DNA of 64,000 nucleotides, taken from NCBI RefSeq assembly GCF_004216555.1, contig NZ_SGWQ01000011.1, forward strand, positions 124,001-188,000, in the 5' to 3' direction. Position 1 is the stretch's first letter; every line of letters starts with the position of its first letter. Below the pieces are notes generated by a model that did no database searches, had not been told where the DNA came from, and was given only the letters and a program-made list of their open reading frames with translations. The DNA is from Herbihabitans rhizosphaerae (GTDB taxonomy: Bacteria > Actinomycetota > Actinomycetes > Mycobacteriales > Pseudonocardiaceae). Position numbers and translations under genes: made by a program. Below are positions 55,988 to 63,687 of this stretch, piece after piece.

Positions 55988-56222
55988 CAGGAGTCCCGCT
56001 CAGGTCGTGCTCCGCCTGAGCGATCGCCTCATCCAGGGCTTGCCGATAGTCGGCGATGTGCGATCCGGAGAGTGTGGTTTGCTCGTCGTCCGGCCCGAAG
56101 AGTTCGATGGTGCCGCGCGACACGGTGATCGCGCATACGGCGAGGTCACCGCCGCCGTCCTCGCAGCGGACCAGCCATTCGCGCTTCGGGTTCTCCGGCT
56201 GAATCCTCGACATGCCGTCCAT
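55980..56222 (-). CDS. Small hypothetical protein next to XRE/DUF397 genes
   Basis: An 80-aa protein: [31 protein letters not shown] and a C-terminal helix [18 protein letters not shown]. It is divergent from the XRE regulator and shares its promoter region with an inverted repeat. Met 4 is an alternative start. Its end overlaps hutI by 8 nt, convergently. I recall small genes of this kind beside DUF5753 regulators, but the function is unknown. Confidence 0.6.
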   Translation of the reverse strand: MDGMSRIQPENPKREWLVRCEDGGGDLAVCAITVSRGTIELFGPDDEQTTLSGSHIADYRQALDEAIAQAEHDLSGTPVT

Positions 56223-56248
56223 GGGTTCCTCCCTTAGTCTGCTCTACA

Positions 56249-56291
56249 GCAGTTGCAAGTTTGAGCCCTGGAGGCGCTACTCTGCAACTGC
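56249..56291. promoter_or_regulatory. Inverted repeat in the divergent XRE promoter region
   Basis: GCAGTTGCA (56249-56257) and TGCAACTGC (56283-56291) are perfect 9-bp arms separated by 25 nt. They lie between the 80-aa gene and the XRE gene, so the XRE protein is the likely binder of both half-sites (inference). Confidence 0.45.
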
Positions 56292-56337
56292 GAACTAGCA
56301 GTACACCCGAACGGGCGAGTGACGCGGAGGTAGTGCG

Positions 56338-57198
56338 ATGGCGATGACACCCACAGTGCGCCTGAAGTTCCTGTCCATCTACATGCGCGAGGCCAGGCTG
56401 AAGGCCGGTGTCACCACCAAGGAGGTCGCCAAGCTGCTCGGCCGCGACACCACGCGGGTGGCCAAGTTCGAGCGCGGCAAGGAAGGGCTGACGCCGGGCG
56501 ACGCCAAGATGCTGCTCGACCACTACGACGTGCACTCCGAGCAGGAGAAGGCTGAGATCGTGGAGCTGGCCCGCACGCGGTCACAGCGCGGCCGCTGGAT
56601 CGGCCACCGTGCTGTGATTCCCACCGAGCAGCGCGCCTTCTATGACTTCGAGACCGACGCCAATCTCATCCAGCACTACGGCAACGAACTCGTCCCCGGC
56701 CTGCTCCAGACCGAGGACTACATCCGCGCACTGTTGATCGATGAGCCACGAGTCGATCCAGGGAGCATTGACGATGTAGTCGCCATGCGGCTGGAGCGCC
56801 AGCGCCTGCTCTACCGCGCCGAGGCGGCCGAGGCCGCGTTCGTGCTCAGCGAGAGTTGCTTGCGTCGCAAAATCGGTGGCAACAAGATCATGCACGAGCA
56901 GATGCAGCATCTCGCAATGTTGGCCCGGCGGCCGAACGCACAGATCCAGGTACTACCGTTCAACTCGTCCGGCCGTGCCAGCACCTTCGGCTTCACGATG
57001 TTGCGAATTCCGGCACCGACGGCGTCCGCTCCACCGTTGGACATGGTTTACGTGGAGAACCTGCACGACGCTGACTACCTCGATGACTTGGATGCCGTCG
57101 CCGACTATGCAGCTCTCTGGCGCAACTTGACTGCCAGCGCGCGCAGCCCGGAGTCATCCCGCAGGTTTATCCTGGAGGTCGCCCGCGGATACGCCTGA
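56338..57198 (+). CDS. XRE-family regulator with DUF5753 domain (Scr1 type)
   Basis: A 286-aa regulator. Residues about 10-70 form a helix-turn-helix (LRARLKAGVT-like: MREARLKAGVTTKEVAKLLG, TRVAKFERGKE) and residues about 95-280 the DUF5753 domain (AFYDFETDANLIQHYGNELV, GLLQTEDYIRALL, ESCLRRKIGGNKIMHEQM, QIQVLPFNSSG). Such proteins pair with small DUF397 proteins in actinomycetes and are sometimes called antitoxin-like; some affect development and antibiotic production. GGAGG precedes ATG 56338. Two DUF397 genes follow. Confidence 0.92.
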   Translation: MAMTPTVRLKFLSIYMREARLKAGVTTKEVAKLLGRDTTRVAKFERGKEGLTPGDAKMLLDHYDVHSEQEKAEIVELARTRSQRGRWIGHRAVIPTEQRAFYDFETDANLIQHYGNELVPGLLQTEDYIRALLIDEPRVDPGSIDDVVAMRLERQRLLYRAEAAEAAFVLSESCLRRKIGGNKIMHEQMQHLAMLARRPNAQIQVLPFNSSGRASTFGFTMLRIPAPTASAPPLDMVYVENLHDADYLDDLDAVADYAALWRNLTASARSPESSRRFILEVARGYA

Positions 57199-57219
57199 AC
57201 TCGCCAAGGAGCAATTGCT

Positions 57220-57420
57220 ATGACTGTCATCCGGCCGGACTTCGCGTCGGCCACGTTCAAGACGTCGACGTTCACTGAGGCCAACGGCACGTGCGTGGAG
57301 GTAGCCGTGGTGCCGGGGTTCGCGGCGGTGCGGGACACCAAGCATCGCGCGGGCGGCCACCTGTCCGTGCCCGCGCCCGCGTTCGCCGACCTGCTGAGCA
57401 GCGTGCGAGCCGAGCGATGA
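57220..57420 (+). CDS. DUF397 protein, copy 1
   Basis: A 66-aa DUF397 protein: FKTSTFTEANGTCVEVAVVP, AAVRDTKHRAGG and PAFADLLSSVR. The family pattern is S-x-(4-6)-CVEVA ... VRDSK. It follows the XRE gene by 21 nt with AAGGAG before the ATG. The family is thought to be the partner of the DUF5753 regulator. Its stop overlaps copy 2 (ATGA). Confidence 0.9.
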   Translation: MTVIRPDFASATFKTSTFTEANGTCVEVAVVPGFAAVRDTKHRAGGHLSVPAPAFADLLSSVRAER

Positions 57421-57614
57421 TTGCCACTCCGGATTTCGGTGCCGCCCGGTTCAAGACGTCGAGCTTCTCCGAAGGCACTGGCACGTGTGTCGAAGTGGCG
57501 GTAGTGCCGGGGTTCGCGGCGGTGCGGGACACCAAGCACCGCGCCGGCGGTCACCTCACCCTGGCCGCGCCCGCGTTCGACACGTTGGTCCGGCGGGTGA
57601 CTGTCAGGTTCTGA
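57417..57614 (+). CDS. DUF397 protein, copy 2
   Basis: A 65-aa DUF397 protein: FKTSSFSEGTGTCVEVAVVP, AAVRDTKHRAGG, PAFDTLVRRVT. It is a tandem duplicate of copy 1: 35 nt are identical (57310-57344 and 57504-57538), while the ends have diverged. ATG 57417 overlaps the stop of copy 1, so the three genes form one translational unit. Confidence 0.9.
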   Translation: MIATPDFGAARFKTSSFSEGTGTCVEVAVVPGFAAVRDTKHRAGGHLTLAAPAFDTLVRRVTVRF

Positions 57615-57735
57615 ACGGCTGATCGGCCGACCGAGGGTTGTTGCTCACCCGCTCGGCGTAACTTTTCGTGTTGACCTTGCTTCGCTGTGTGATCTGCTCC
57701 ACGGTTGACTCAGCTGTCACTGGGGAGTGGGGTCG

Positions 57736-58194
57736 ATGGATGCGGGGCATAGATCCTTTACGCGATATCTGGTCTTGTGCGCGGCGGTCACCGTGACCGT
57801 GCCACTCACCTCTTCGTGTCAACCGCTCGAGCCGACCGTCAAGGCATGCGATCTGTCGGTCGATAAACCACATGTATCGAGCGGTTTGAAGAAGAAGGGC
57901 ATCCTCGGTGTGGATGCCAAGGTGAGAGTGGAGTGCGACGTCGCGCCGGAGTCGCATATTGTCACGATTCAGTTGAAACGAGAGGTTTCGCACCGCTGGG
58001 TCGTGCTGGAGACTGTCGAGGACAGTCGGCTGCCACGGCCGGGAAAGAGAGAGACCTACCAGATCAACTACGCCGGTTGCGTGCCTGGAGCGTGGCGCGC
58101 GATCGCGCAGGCGCGAGGTTCCCTTCGAGGCAAGGCTTTCAACTTCGCAGCCGAAAGCGATGCCTCGATAGGCAAGGAAGAGTGCACGCTGTGA
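57736..58194 (+). CDS. Putative lipoprotein of unknown function
   Basis: A 152-aa exported protein: a hydrophobic stretch (YLVLCAAVTVTVPLTSSC) ends in a lipobox-like LTSSC, then a beta-rich domain with cysteines in VKACDLS, RVECDVA, YAGCVPG and KEECTL, suggesting two disulfides. The fold resembles a small immunoglobulin-like domain only by its strand pattern. ATG 57736 has GGGGAG about 8 nt upstream; GTG 57727 is an alternative. The stop overlaps the next gene (GTGA). The region is less GC-rich than the surroundings. Confidence 0.65.
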   Translation: MDAGHRSFTRYLVLCAAVTVTVPLTSSCQPLEPTVKACDLSVDKPHVSSGLKKKGILGVDAKVRVECDVAPESHIVTIQLKREVSHRWVVLETVEDSRLPRPGKRETYQINYAGCVPGAWRAIAQARGSLRGKAFNFAAESDASIGKEECTL

Positions 58195-58709
58195 CCGGTG
58201 ATGGCGAGGGTGAGCACGCCGGCCTTCCCGAGGGGTTTCTGGGACCGGACGGCTTTCCGCTCAGCCTTGCCCGATTTCGCGCCGAGGTGGTCGCGCGTGG
58301 CGGTGCGATCACCGGTGTCGACCTCCGGTGGGTAGTGAGTCATCCCGATCCCGGCATTCTGGATATCGTGATCTCCGTCGACGAACACGGGGATGCGATC
58401 ATCGACGCCGGTGGTGAGGTTTCCCTGGATCTGCACTGCCAGGAACGATGGTGGCAGTCGCCGTCCGCGGACCGCGATTGGTCGCACATCGAGGACGCGT
58501 TGCTCGGCTATCTGAATGGGGGATACACCGAGGTGTACTCCTTCAACGCCGAGGGCGAACGAATCCGCGTCGATTTTCTCCTCGAGTATCCCGAGGAGAG
58601 CCCGGACGCCCGCGAAAGCGGTGGATACGCCGACCCCGCCGTGTCACCGGACCGGCGTGAGGTGTCGCGCACGGTGCGGTGGAAGTATCCGGCGTGGCCG
58701 GCCGAATAG
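58191..58709 (+). CDS. Hypothetical protein coupled to lipoprotein
   Basis: A 172-aa acidic cytoplasmic protein: FLGPDGFPLSLARFRAEVVA, GILDIVISVDEHGDAIIDAG, WSHIEDALLGYLNGGYTEVY and IRVDFLLEYPEESPDARES, ending RTVRWKYPAWPAE. GTG 58191 overlaps the lipoprotein stop, so the two are co-expressed. No family is recognised. Size, acidity and pairing with a secreted protein would suit an immunity or chaperone role, but nothing in the sequence proves it. Confidence 0.6.
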   Translation: MTGDGEGEHAGLPEGFLGPDGFPLSLARFRAEVVARGGAITGVDLRWVVSHPDPGILDIVISVDEHGDAIIDAGGEVSLDLHCQERWWQSPSADRDWSHIEDALLGYLNGGYTEVYSFNAEGERIRVDFLLEYPEESPDARESGGYADPAVSPDRREVSRTVRWKYPAWPAE

Positions 58710-58717
58710 ATTGCGTT

Positions 58718-58999
58718 TCAGTCGGCCGTGCGGGCGAGGAATCGGTGCACCGCCGAGCGCACGGACTGCCGGGGATCGGTGTTGCGCTCGGCCAGGTCTC
58801 GCAGGTCGGCCAGCAGGTCCGGATGATCACGCAGGAAGTCCGTCGGCACGTCGAGCACATCGATCAGGAGCGCGGCGTCGTAGCCGTCGGAGTGGATGAT
58901 CGGGCTGCGGCGCAGCACCCGCGTGGCTGCCGGCAGCACCTCGTCGAGTCGAATCCGTTGTGTCACAAGGGATCGCAGCTCCTCAACCGTCAGTTCCAT
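58718..58999 (-). CDS. Small hypothetical protein
   Basis: A 93-aa helical protein: MELTVEELRSLVTQRIRLDE, VLPAATRVLRRSP, DGYDAALLIDVLDVPTDFLR, DHPDLLADLRDLAERNTDPR. ATG 58999 has GGAGGG upstream, and that site lies within the sequence repeated at the end of the DUF1697 gene (60374-60414). It is convergent with the preceding 172-aa gene. The function is unknown; size and position next to fic would allow an antitoxin-like role, without direct evidence. Confidence 0.55.
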   Translation of the reverse strand: MELTVEELRSLVTQRIRLDEVLPAATRVLRRSPIIHSDGYDAALLIDVLDVPTDFLRDHPDLLADLRDLAERNTDPRQSVRSAVHRFLARTAD

Positions 59000-59039
59000 C
59001 AACCCTCCAGCATCGCGGCGAGCTTGGTGACCGTGTACC
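58999..59039. repeat. Left direct repeat flanking fic (DUF1697 3' end remnant)
   Basis: These 41 nt match 60374-60414 at 37 positions. Read on the minus strand they encode TVTKLAAMLEG and a stop, the C-terminus of the DUF1697 protein, but nothing upstream continues that gene. It is therefore a detached gene end or the left boundary of an inserted segment. Confidence 0.7.
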
Positions 59040-59128
59040 CGGGGCGTAGCGGTCGCATCCGAGCTACGGCAAACCGCTAGCGTCAACCGTCGGCAGTCGA
59101 TGTTAGCCGCAAGTGTTAGCGTCACTTG

Positions 59129-59145
59129 TAGCATAAATGATGCTA
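59129..59145. promoter_or_regulatory. Palindrome in fic promoter
   Basis: TAGCAT-aaatg-ATGCTA lies 10 nt before the fic GTG. TAGTGT (59144-59149), overlapping its end, is 6 nt before the start codon and could be a -10 for a leaderless transcript. A repressor here would block fic expression directly. Confidence 0.45.
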
Positions 59146-59155
59146 GTGTGGTGAC

Positions 59156-60364
59156 GTGGCGTCAGAATCGGGAGTCGAAGACCGAGGTGCCTGGCCGGCG
59201 CTGACGTGGGAGTCGCGCGATTGGGTGTCGACGATCCCTCGTGACCTCATGTCGCGGTCGGTTCGCGAGCGGCACTCCGGCCCGTATCGCGCCGCCGTGA
59301 CGCCGCCAATCGCCGAGGTCGTACCGGTACTGCCGTCAGGTGTCATGTCGATGGCGGACGACGCATCGATCGAGATCGCGCACTTCGACGCGGAACTGGG
59401 TGCCGAGATCGCCCCCTTCGGCGCGATCCTGCTCCGCTCAGAATCGGCGTCGTCGTCGCAGATTGAGAACCTCACGTCGAGTGCGAAGTCCATCGCGCTC
59501 GCCGAACTCGGCAGCCGCGGCAAACGAAACGCGACCGAAATCCTGGCAAATGTGCGAGCCATGCAGGCGGCGATCGATCTTTCCGACCGACTCGATAAGG
59601 ACGCCATTGTCGCGATGCACGATGCGCTGCTCGGCGCACATTATCCGAACCTCGTCGGTGGCTGGCGAACCGACCAGGTATGGATCGGCGGCAGTGGTTT
59701 CGGTCCGCACCAATCGGATTTCGTGGCACCCCACCCTGAGCGGGTCGCGGAGGCTATGGACGATCTCATCCGCTTCGTCAAACGAAGTGACGTTCCGACG
59801 CTGGTGCACGCAGCCCTGGCGCACGCGCAATTCGAGACCATTCATCCTTTTCCTGACGGAAATGGTAGAACCGGGCGAGCGCTGATTCATTCCATGTTGC
59901 GCGCGAGAGGCTTGACCAGAAACGTCGCGGTTCCCGTGTCGGCTGGGCTGCTCTCCGATACGCGATCATACTTTGATGCGTTGAACGCCTTTCGGAGCGG
60001 AGATCCTGGACGTATTGTCACGATGCTCGCCGAGGCGTCTTTCACGGCGATCGTCAACGGCCGGCAGCTCGTCGCCGACCTGCGAGAGGCGCGTGAGCGG
60101 TGGAGTGACGCGATCACCGCGCGTCGCGACTCCGTGGTGTGGCGGATCGCGGACCTGCTGTTGCGGCAGCCGGTCATCGACGCGCCGACTGCGCGACGAG
60201 AGACCGGCGCACCGTCCGCGAACACCGCACGGGCGATCCGACAGCTCGCCGATGCCGGTGTCATCACCGAGTTCGGCAATCGCAAACGCGACCGGCTGTG
60301 GCAGTCGACTGAGGTGCTCTCGGCGTTGGACGCCTTCGCCGAGCGAGCTAGCAGGCGACGGTGA
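59156..60364 (+). CDS. fic: Fic family protein (putative AMPylase)
   Basis: A 402-aa Fic protein. The active-site loop HPFPDGNGRTGRAL (about residue 229) is complete, including the catalytic His and phosphate-binding residues. An N-terminal inhibitory helix is likely: SSQIEN fits the (S/T)xxxE(G/N) motif about 120 residues before the Fic motif, as in class II proteins that inhibit themselves. The C-terminal 70 residues form a winged helix (TARRETGAPSANTARAIRQL). Such proteins transfer AMP to a target protein. GTG 59156 gives the full N-terminal domain. The gene lies between imperfect direct repeats. Confidence 0.93.
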   Translation: MASESGVEDRGAWPALTWESRDWVSTIPRDLMSRSVRERHSGPYRAAVTPPIAEVVPVLPSGVMSMADDASIEIAHFDAELGAEIAPFGAILLRSESASSSQIENLTSSAKSIALAELGSRGKRNATEILANVRAMQAAIDLSDRLDKDAIVAMHDALLGAHYPNLVGGWRTDQVWIGGSGFGPHQSDFVAPHPERVAEAMDDLIRFVKRSDVPTLVHAALAHAQFETIHPFPDGNGRTGRALIHSMLRARGLTRNVAVPVSAGLLSDTRSYFDALNAFRSGDPGRIVTMLAEASFTAIVNGRQLVADLREARERWSDAITARRDSVVWRIADLLLRQPVIDAPTARRETGAPSANTARAIRQLADAGVITEFGNRKRDRLWQSTEVLSALDAFAERASRRR

Positions 60365-60373
60365 GCTTGGTGA

Positions 60374-60414
60374 TCAGCCCTCCAGCATGGCAGCGAGCTT
60401 GGTGACCGTGTTCC
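60374..60414. repeat. Right direct repeat flanking fic
   Basis: This is the intact 3-prime end of the DUF1697 gene (stop at 60374-60376), matching 58999-59039 at 37 of 41 positions. The fic gene and its promoter lie between the two copies. Confidence 0.7.
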
Positions 60415-60913
60415 AGTTGCGGTTGGACACCACCACGTCCAGCTTCTTCTCCACGAACGCGGTCACGCCGGGCGCGGCCATGATCCCGTCCGGGCACCAT
60501 TGATAGACCACCCGGTCACCGAGGAACACGTTGCCGGTATCGAGTTCGCGAGGATCGTGGCGCGCCAACAGGTTCTGGTCGATCGGGTGATCGAGGAACA
60601 GCGCGAGATACCGTGATCCGTTGATCTCCTTGCCGCGCATCGGGTCGGCGTCGATCACCGCGCGCAGCTCCGCCGCGGTGCGCACCAGACACCGGATGCG
60701 CAGGCCGAGCCGCTCGGTGATCGCGCCCTCGATCTCGGCGGCGATCTCCGCCGGCGTGCGCTCACCGGTCGTGAACACCGCGTTGCCGCTGCGCAGCAGT
60801 GTCGCCACGTCGGTGAACCCCAGGCCGCTCAGCAGCTCCCGCAGATCCGCCATGGCGATCTGGTTGTTCTTGCCGACGTTGATCCCGCGCAGCAGCGCGA
60901 CGTACGTGACCAC
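60374..60913 (-). CDS. DUF1697 protein
   Basis: A 179-aa DUF1697 protein: VTYVALLRGINVGKNNQIAM, LRELLSGLGFTDVATLLRSG, NAVFTTGERTPAEIAAEIE and FLDHPIDQN, ending NRNWNTVTKLAAMLEG, all family-typical. The biochemical function of the family is unknown. GTG 60913 is the start. Its last 13 codons are repeated on the far side of fic. It is divergent from the aldo/keto reductase gene, 45 nt away. Confidence 0.92.
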   Translation of the reverse strand: MVTYVALLRGINVGKNNQIAMADLRELLSGLGFTDVATLLRSGNAVFTTGERTPAEIAAEIEGAITERLGLRIRCLVRTAAELRAVIDADPMRGKEINGSRYLALFLDHPIDQNLLARHDPRELDTGNVFLGDRVVYQWCPDGIMAAPGVTAFVEKKLDVVVSNRNWNTVTKLAAMLEG

Positions 60914-60958
60914 GCAGGCAGCGTAGCTGGAGCCACTCCACGGTTAGGGTGGGAAGAC

Positions 60959-61951
60959 ATGGAGTACACCCACCTCGGCCGCAGCGGCCTGTCCGTGTCC
61001 CGGCTCGTGCTCGGTACCATGAACTTCGGTCCGGAGACGTCCGAACAGGACAGTCACACGATCATGGATCGCGCGCACGAGCACGGCATCAACTTCTTCG
61101 ACACCGCCAACGTCTACGGCTGGCGCAAGGGCGAAGGCGTCACCGAGCAGATCATCGGGCGCTGGTTCGCCAAGGGCGACGGGCGGCGCGAGAAGACCGT
61201 GCTCGCCACCAAGCTCTACGGCAGCATGAGCGACTGGCCGAACGACACCTTCCTGTCCGCGCTGAACATCCAGCGCGCCTGCGAGGAGTCGCTCAAGCGC
61301 CTGCGGACCGACCACATCGACCTGTACCAGATGCACCACGTCGACCGGAACACGCCGTGGGACGAGATCTGGGAGGCGTTCAGCGTCCTTCGCCAGCAGG
61401 GCAAGGTGCTGTACTTCGGCTCGTCCAACTTCGCCGGCTGGCACCTCGCCCAGGCCCAGGAGGCCGCCAGGAGCAGGCACTTCCTCGGCCTGGTCAGCGA
61501 GCAGTCGATCTACAACCTGATGACTCGCTGGATCGAGCTGGAGGTGCTGCCGGCCGCGCGGCACTACGGGTTGGGCGTGATCCCGTGGTCGCCGCTGCAC
61601 GGCGGCGCGCTCGCCGGCCTGCTGCGCAAACAGCGTGAGGGCACCGCCTCGCGCGGCCTCGGCGACCGTCCGTCCGAGGCACTGGCCAAGCACGGCGAGG
61701 CGATCGAGGCCTACGAGAAGCTGTGCGCGGACATCGGCGAGGACCCGGCGAACGTCGGGTTGGCCTGGCTGCTCGCGCAGGAGGGCGTCACCGGTCCGAT
61801 CATCGGGCCGCGCACCGCCGAGCAGCTCGACAACTCCCTGCGCGCGCTGGAGATCACGCTCGACCAGGACACGCTGGCCACGTTGGACGAGCTGTTCCCG
61901 CCGCCCGCGCCGAACGGGTCCAAGCCCGCGCCGGAGGCCTACGCCTGGTGA
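60959..61951 (+). CDS. Aldo/keto reductase
   Basis: A 330-aa NADPH-dependent oxidoreductase of the AKR superfamily (YghZ/Kv-beta-like group). The catalytic tetrad is Asp in FFDTANVYG with its Tyr, Lys in LATKLYG and His in YQMHHVD. Cofactor-binding stretches are LVSEQSIYNLM, VIPWSPLHGG and GPIIGPRTAEQLDNSL. The substrate is unknown. A purine-rich GGGAAG lies 5 nt before ATG 60959. It converges on the next gene with a 3-nt gap, inside a palindrome. Confidence 0.92.
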   Translation: MEYTHLGRSGLSVSRLVLGTMNFGPETSEQDSHTIMDRAHEHGINFFDTANVYGWRKGEGVTEQIIGRWFAKGDGRREKTVLATKLYGSMSDWPNDTFLSALNIQRACEESLKRLRTDHIDLYQMHHVDRNTPWDEIWEAFSVLRQQGKVLYFGSSNFAGWHLAQAQEAARSRHFLGLVSEQSIYNLMTRWIELEVLPAARHYGLGVIPWSPLHGGALAGLLRKQREGTASRGLGDRPSEALAKHGEAIEAYEKLCADIGEDPANVGLAWLLAQEGVTGPIIGPRTAEQLDNSLRALEITLDQDTLATLDELFPPPAPNGSKPAPEAYAW

Positions 61952-61960
61952 CGGTCACCA
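61946..61960. terminator. Palindrome spanning two convergent stop codons
   Basis: TGGTGAC-g-GTCACCA contains the TGA of the aldo/keto reductase gene and the TGA of the opposite gene. With a 1-nt centre it cannot fold into a tight RNA hairpin, so its role may be at the DNA level or accidental. Confidence 0.3.
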
Positions 61961-63505
61961 ACCTCGGCTGAACGCCAGCACGCTGGAGATCACGTCCGGA
62001 TCGTTGTCGAAGTCGCCGTGCCGCACGGCTCTCGCGGTCATGCCCTCCACGGTGGACTGGCACGGTGATCGCACCAGCCGGCCGTCGGCGCCGAGGAATT
62101 CGCGCACGACGGCCAGCTCCGGCGTGTCGTCGCGCGCGCTCAGGTGACGCTCGAGCCCGACAATAGGTAGGACGGCGGAAGAGTGCCCGTCGTGTTCGAG
62201 AGCACCGCTTACAAGGTAGAGCAGTGATCTCGGATACGCGGGGCCACCCACGCGGTCGTCGCGCTCGTGCTGGTCGTCCATGGTGAACATGCGGAACCCG
62301 CTGATCAGCGGGCGCGCGGCGGTCAGCGCCTCGGCGAAGTGCGCGTGGGTGTTGGCCGGCGCGAGGAACGCGACCCGGAAGGACAGCCCGTCCGGCCAGG
62401 TGCGGCCGCCGGTGGCGACCTCGCGCAGCAGGTTGTCGATGAACACCGCGCCGGTGCTGTGCCCGACCAGCGTGATCGTCTTCGGTCGGCCGTCGAGGCG
62501 TTCGGCGAGCCGGTCCAGGAAGTAGCGGCCGGCGCGCACCTCGCCGTCGGCCTTCGCGAAGGTGTCCGCCGTGTCGCGCTTCATCGTGGACCACACGGTC
62601 GCGCCGATCGCGCCGAGGTAGAACTCGCGCAGCACCTCCTCGACCACCGTGGGGTACAGGCCGTGATCGCGGTCGGTGCGGTACCGGTCCACGACTCTGG
62701 CGAGGATCGCCACCCCGTGCCTGGCCAGGTTGATCATGTTGATCAGGCCGAGCCCGGCGACGGCCGGCTCGCCGGCCCGCGGGGTGGTGATGTCGGCCAG
62801 CGTGGACGCGTCCATGCGCGGGGGCTGGGCGGCGATCACCCGCACGGCGGCCGGGTTCGCGAGTTGCTTCTCCACCGCCTCGGCCGCCGCCATGCGCAGC
62901 TCCTCGTCGCCGGCCAGCACCTCGGCGAACCGGCGCTCCTCGGCCGCGCTGATCGCCCGGGGGCGGCGTGTCGGGTGCACCCCGGCGAACGGTTCGACCG
63001 ATGAGCGGATGCCGGGTTCCCTTGCCGCACTTGGGCTTGTGACACTGGGGCTTACCGCACTGGGGAAGGCGGCGGCCAGCTCGTCCTCGACCTCGGACAG
63101 CCGGGGGAGCGGGACACGGCCCGAGGCGGTCGCGCGCACGCCGAGCGTGACACCGATCTTGCGGGTCGCGAACTGGGTCACCCTGGCGATGATCCGGCGG
63201 AAGAACTCCTGCCCTGCCAGCTCACCGAGAGCCCGCTCGGCGAGTTCGGGCAGGTTGTTGCCGACCGTCTCGGTGAGCCCGCTGTGCCACACGAAGAACA
63301 CCGGCTCGACGCCCCCGGCGGTGTACGCGCCGTGCAGCCGGTGTGCCAGGGCCAGCCCGACCGGCGTGGCCACGAGACCGCCGTGGAAGTGCAGCAATGG
63401 ACGTTCGGCGGCACACACCCGGTCCACGATCGCGTCGATCGTGGCGGTTGTCGTCGCGCCGGCGAGCCGCCCGTCGCCGGCGGACTCGATGATGCCGGGC
63501 ACCAT
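61955..63505 (-). CDS. Alpha/beta-hydrolase-like protein
   Basis: A 516-aa cytoplasmic protein. A GHSTG nucleophile elbow (KTITLVGHSTGAVFIDNLL, about residue 351) and the early strand PLLHFHGGLVATPVGLALAH, resembling an oxyanion HGG region, point to a hydrolase fold. A low-complexity Ser/Pro linker is at about residues 145-170 (FPSAVSPSVTSPSAAREPG). A catalytic Asp and His cannot be fixed; FTMDDQHERDD is a candidate region. The length is unusual for simple esterases, with a long insertion between the HGG and GHSTG parts. GAGGGGG precedes ATG 63505. The function is unknown. Confidence 0.7.
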   Translation of the reverse strand: MVPGIIESAGDGRLAGATTTATIDAIVDRVCAAERPLLHFHGGLVATPVGLALAHRLHGAYTAGGVEPVFFVWHSGLTETVGNNLPELAERALGELAGQEFFRRIIARVTQFATRKIGVTLGVRATASGRVPLPRLSEVEDELAAAFPSAVSPSVTSPSAAREPGIRSSVEPFAGVHPTRRPRAISAAEERRFAEVLAGDEELRMAAAEAVEKQLANPAAVRVIAAQPPRMDASTLADITTPRAGEPAVAGLGLINMINLARHGVAILARVVDRYRTDRDHGLYPTVVEEVLREFYLGAIGATVWSTMKRDTADTFAKADGEVRAGRYFLDRLAERLDGRPKTITLVGHSTGAVFIDNLLREVATGGRTWPDGLSFRVAFLAPANTHAHFAEALTAARPLISGFRMFTMDDQHERDDRVGGPAYPRSLLYLVSGALEHDGHSSAVLPIVGLERHLSARDDTPELAVVREFLGADGRLVRSPCQSTVEGMTARAVRHGDFDNDPDVISSVLAFSRGW

Positions 63506-63687
63506 GGTGTCCCCCTCTCACGGTCCAACATTCCGTGATCGGGGTGGCGCCCGCGGCCGTTAGCTCAGAAGGTGCCGCCCTCGCGAGTGTGTTGGTGTAC
63601 CGCGTTCAACACGACCAGGCCGACCACCGCGACCACCAGCACGCCGAGGAAGATCCACAGAAAGGGTCACGACTCGACCGTAGACGA

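Noticed and set aside
57604-57993. 129-codon minus-strand frame opposite the lipoprotein gene
   Set aside because: The plus strand has a signal peptide, lipobox and coupling to the next gene; the minus frame has no recognisable pattern.
63557-63640. tRNA-like D-arm string (gttagctcag)
   Set aside because: The matching GAGC, anticodon stem and T-arm are absent, and no acceptor stem can be closed.
63565-63666. 33-codon hydrophobic open frame on the minus strand (LWIFLGVLVVAVVGLVVLNAV)
   Set aside because: It looks like one membrane helix, but no ATG, GTG or TTG precedes the helix in frame and no ribosome site is present. A CTG start cannot be excluded, so it is recorded here only.
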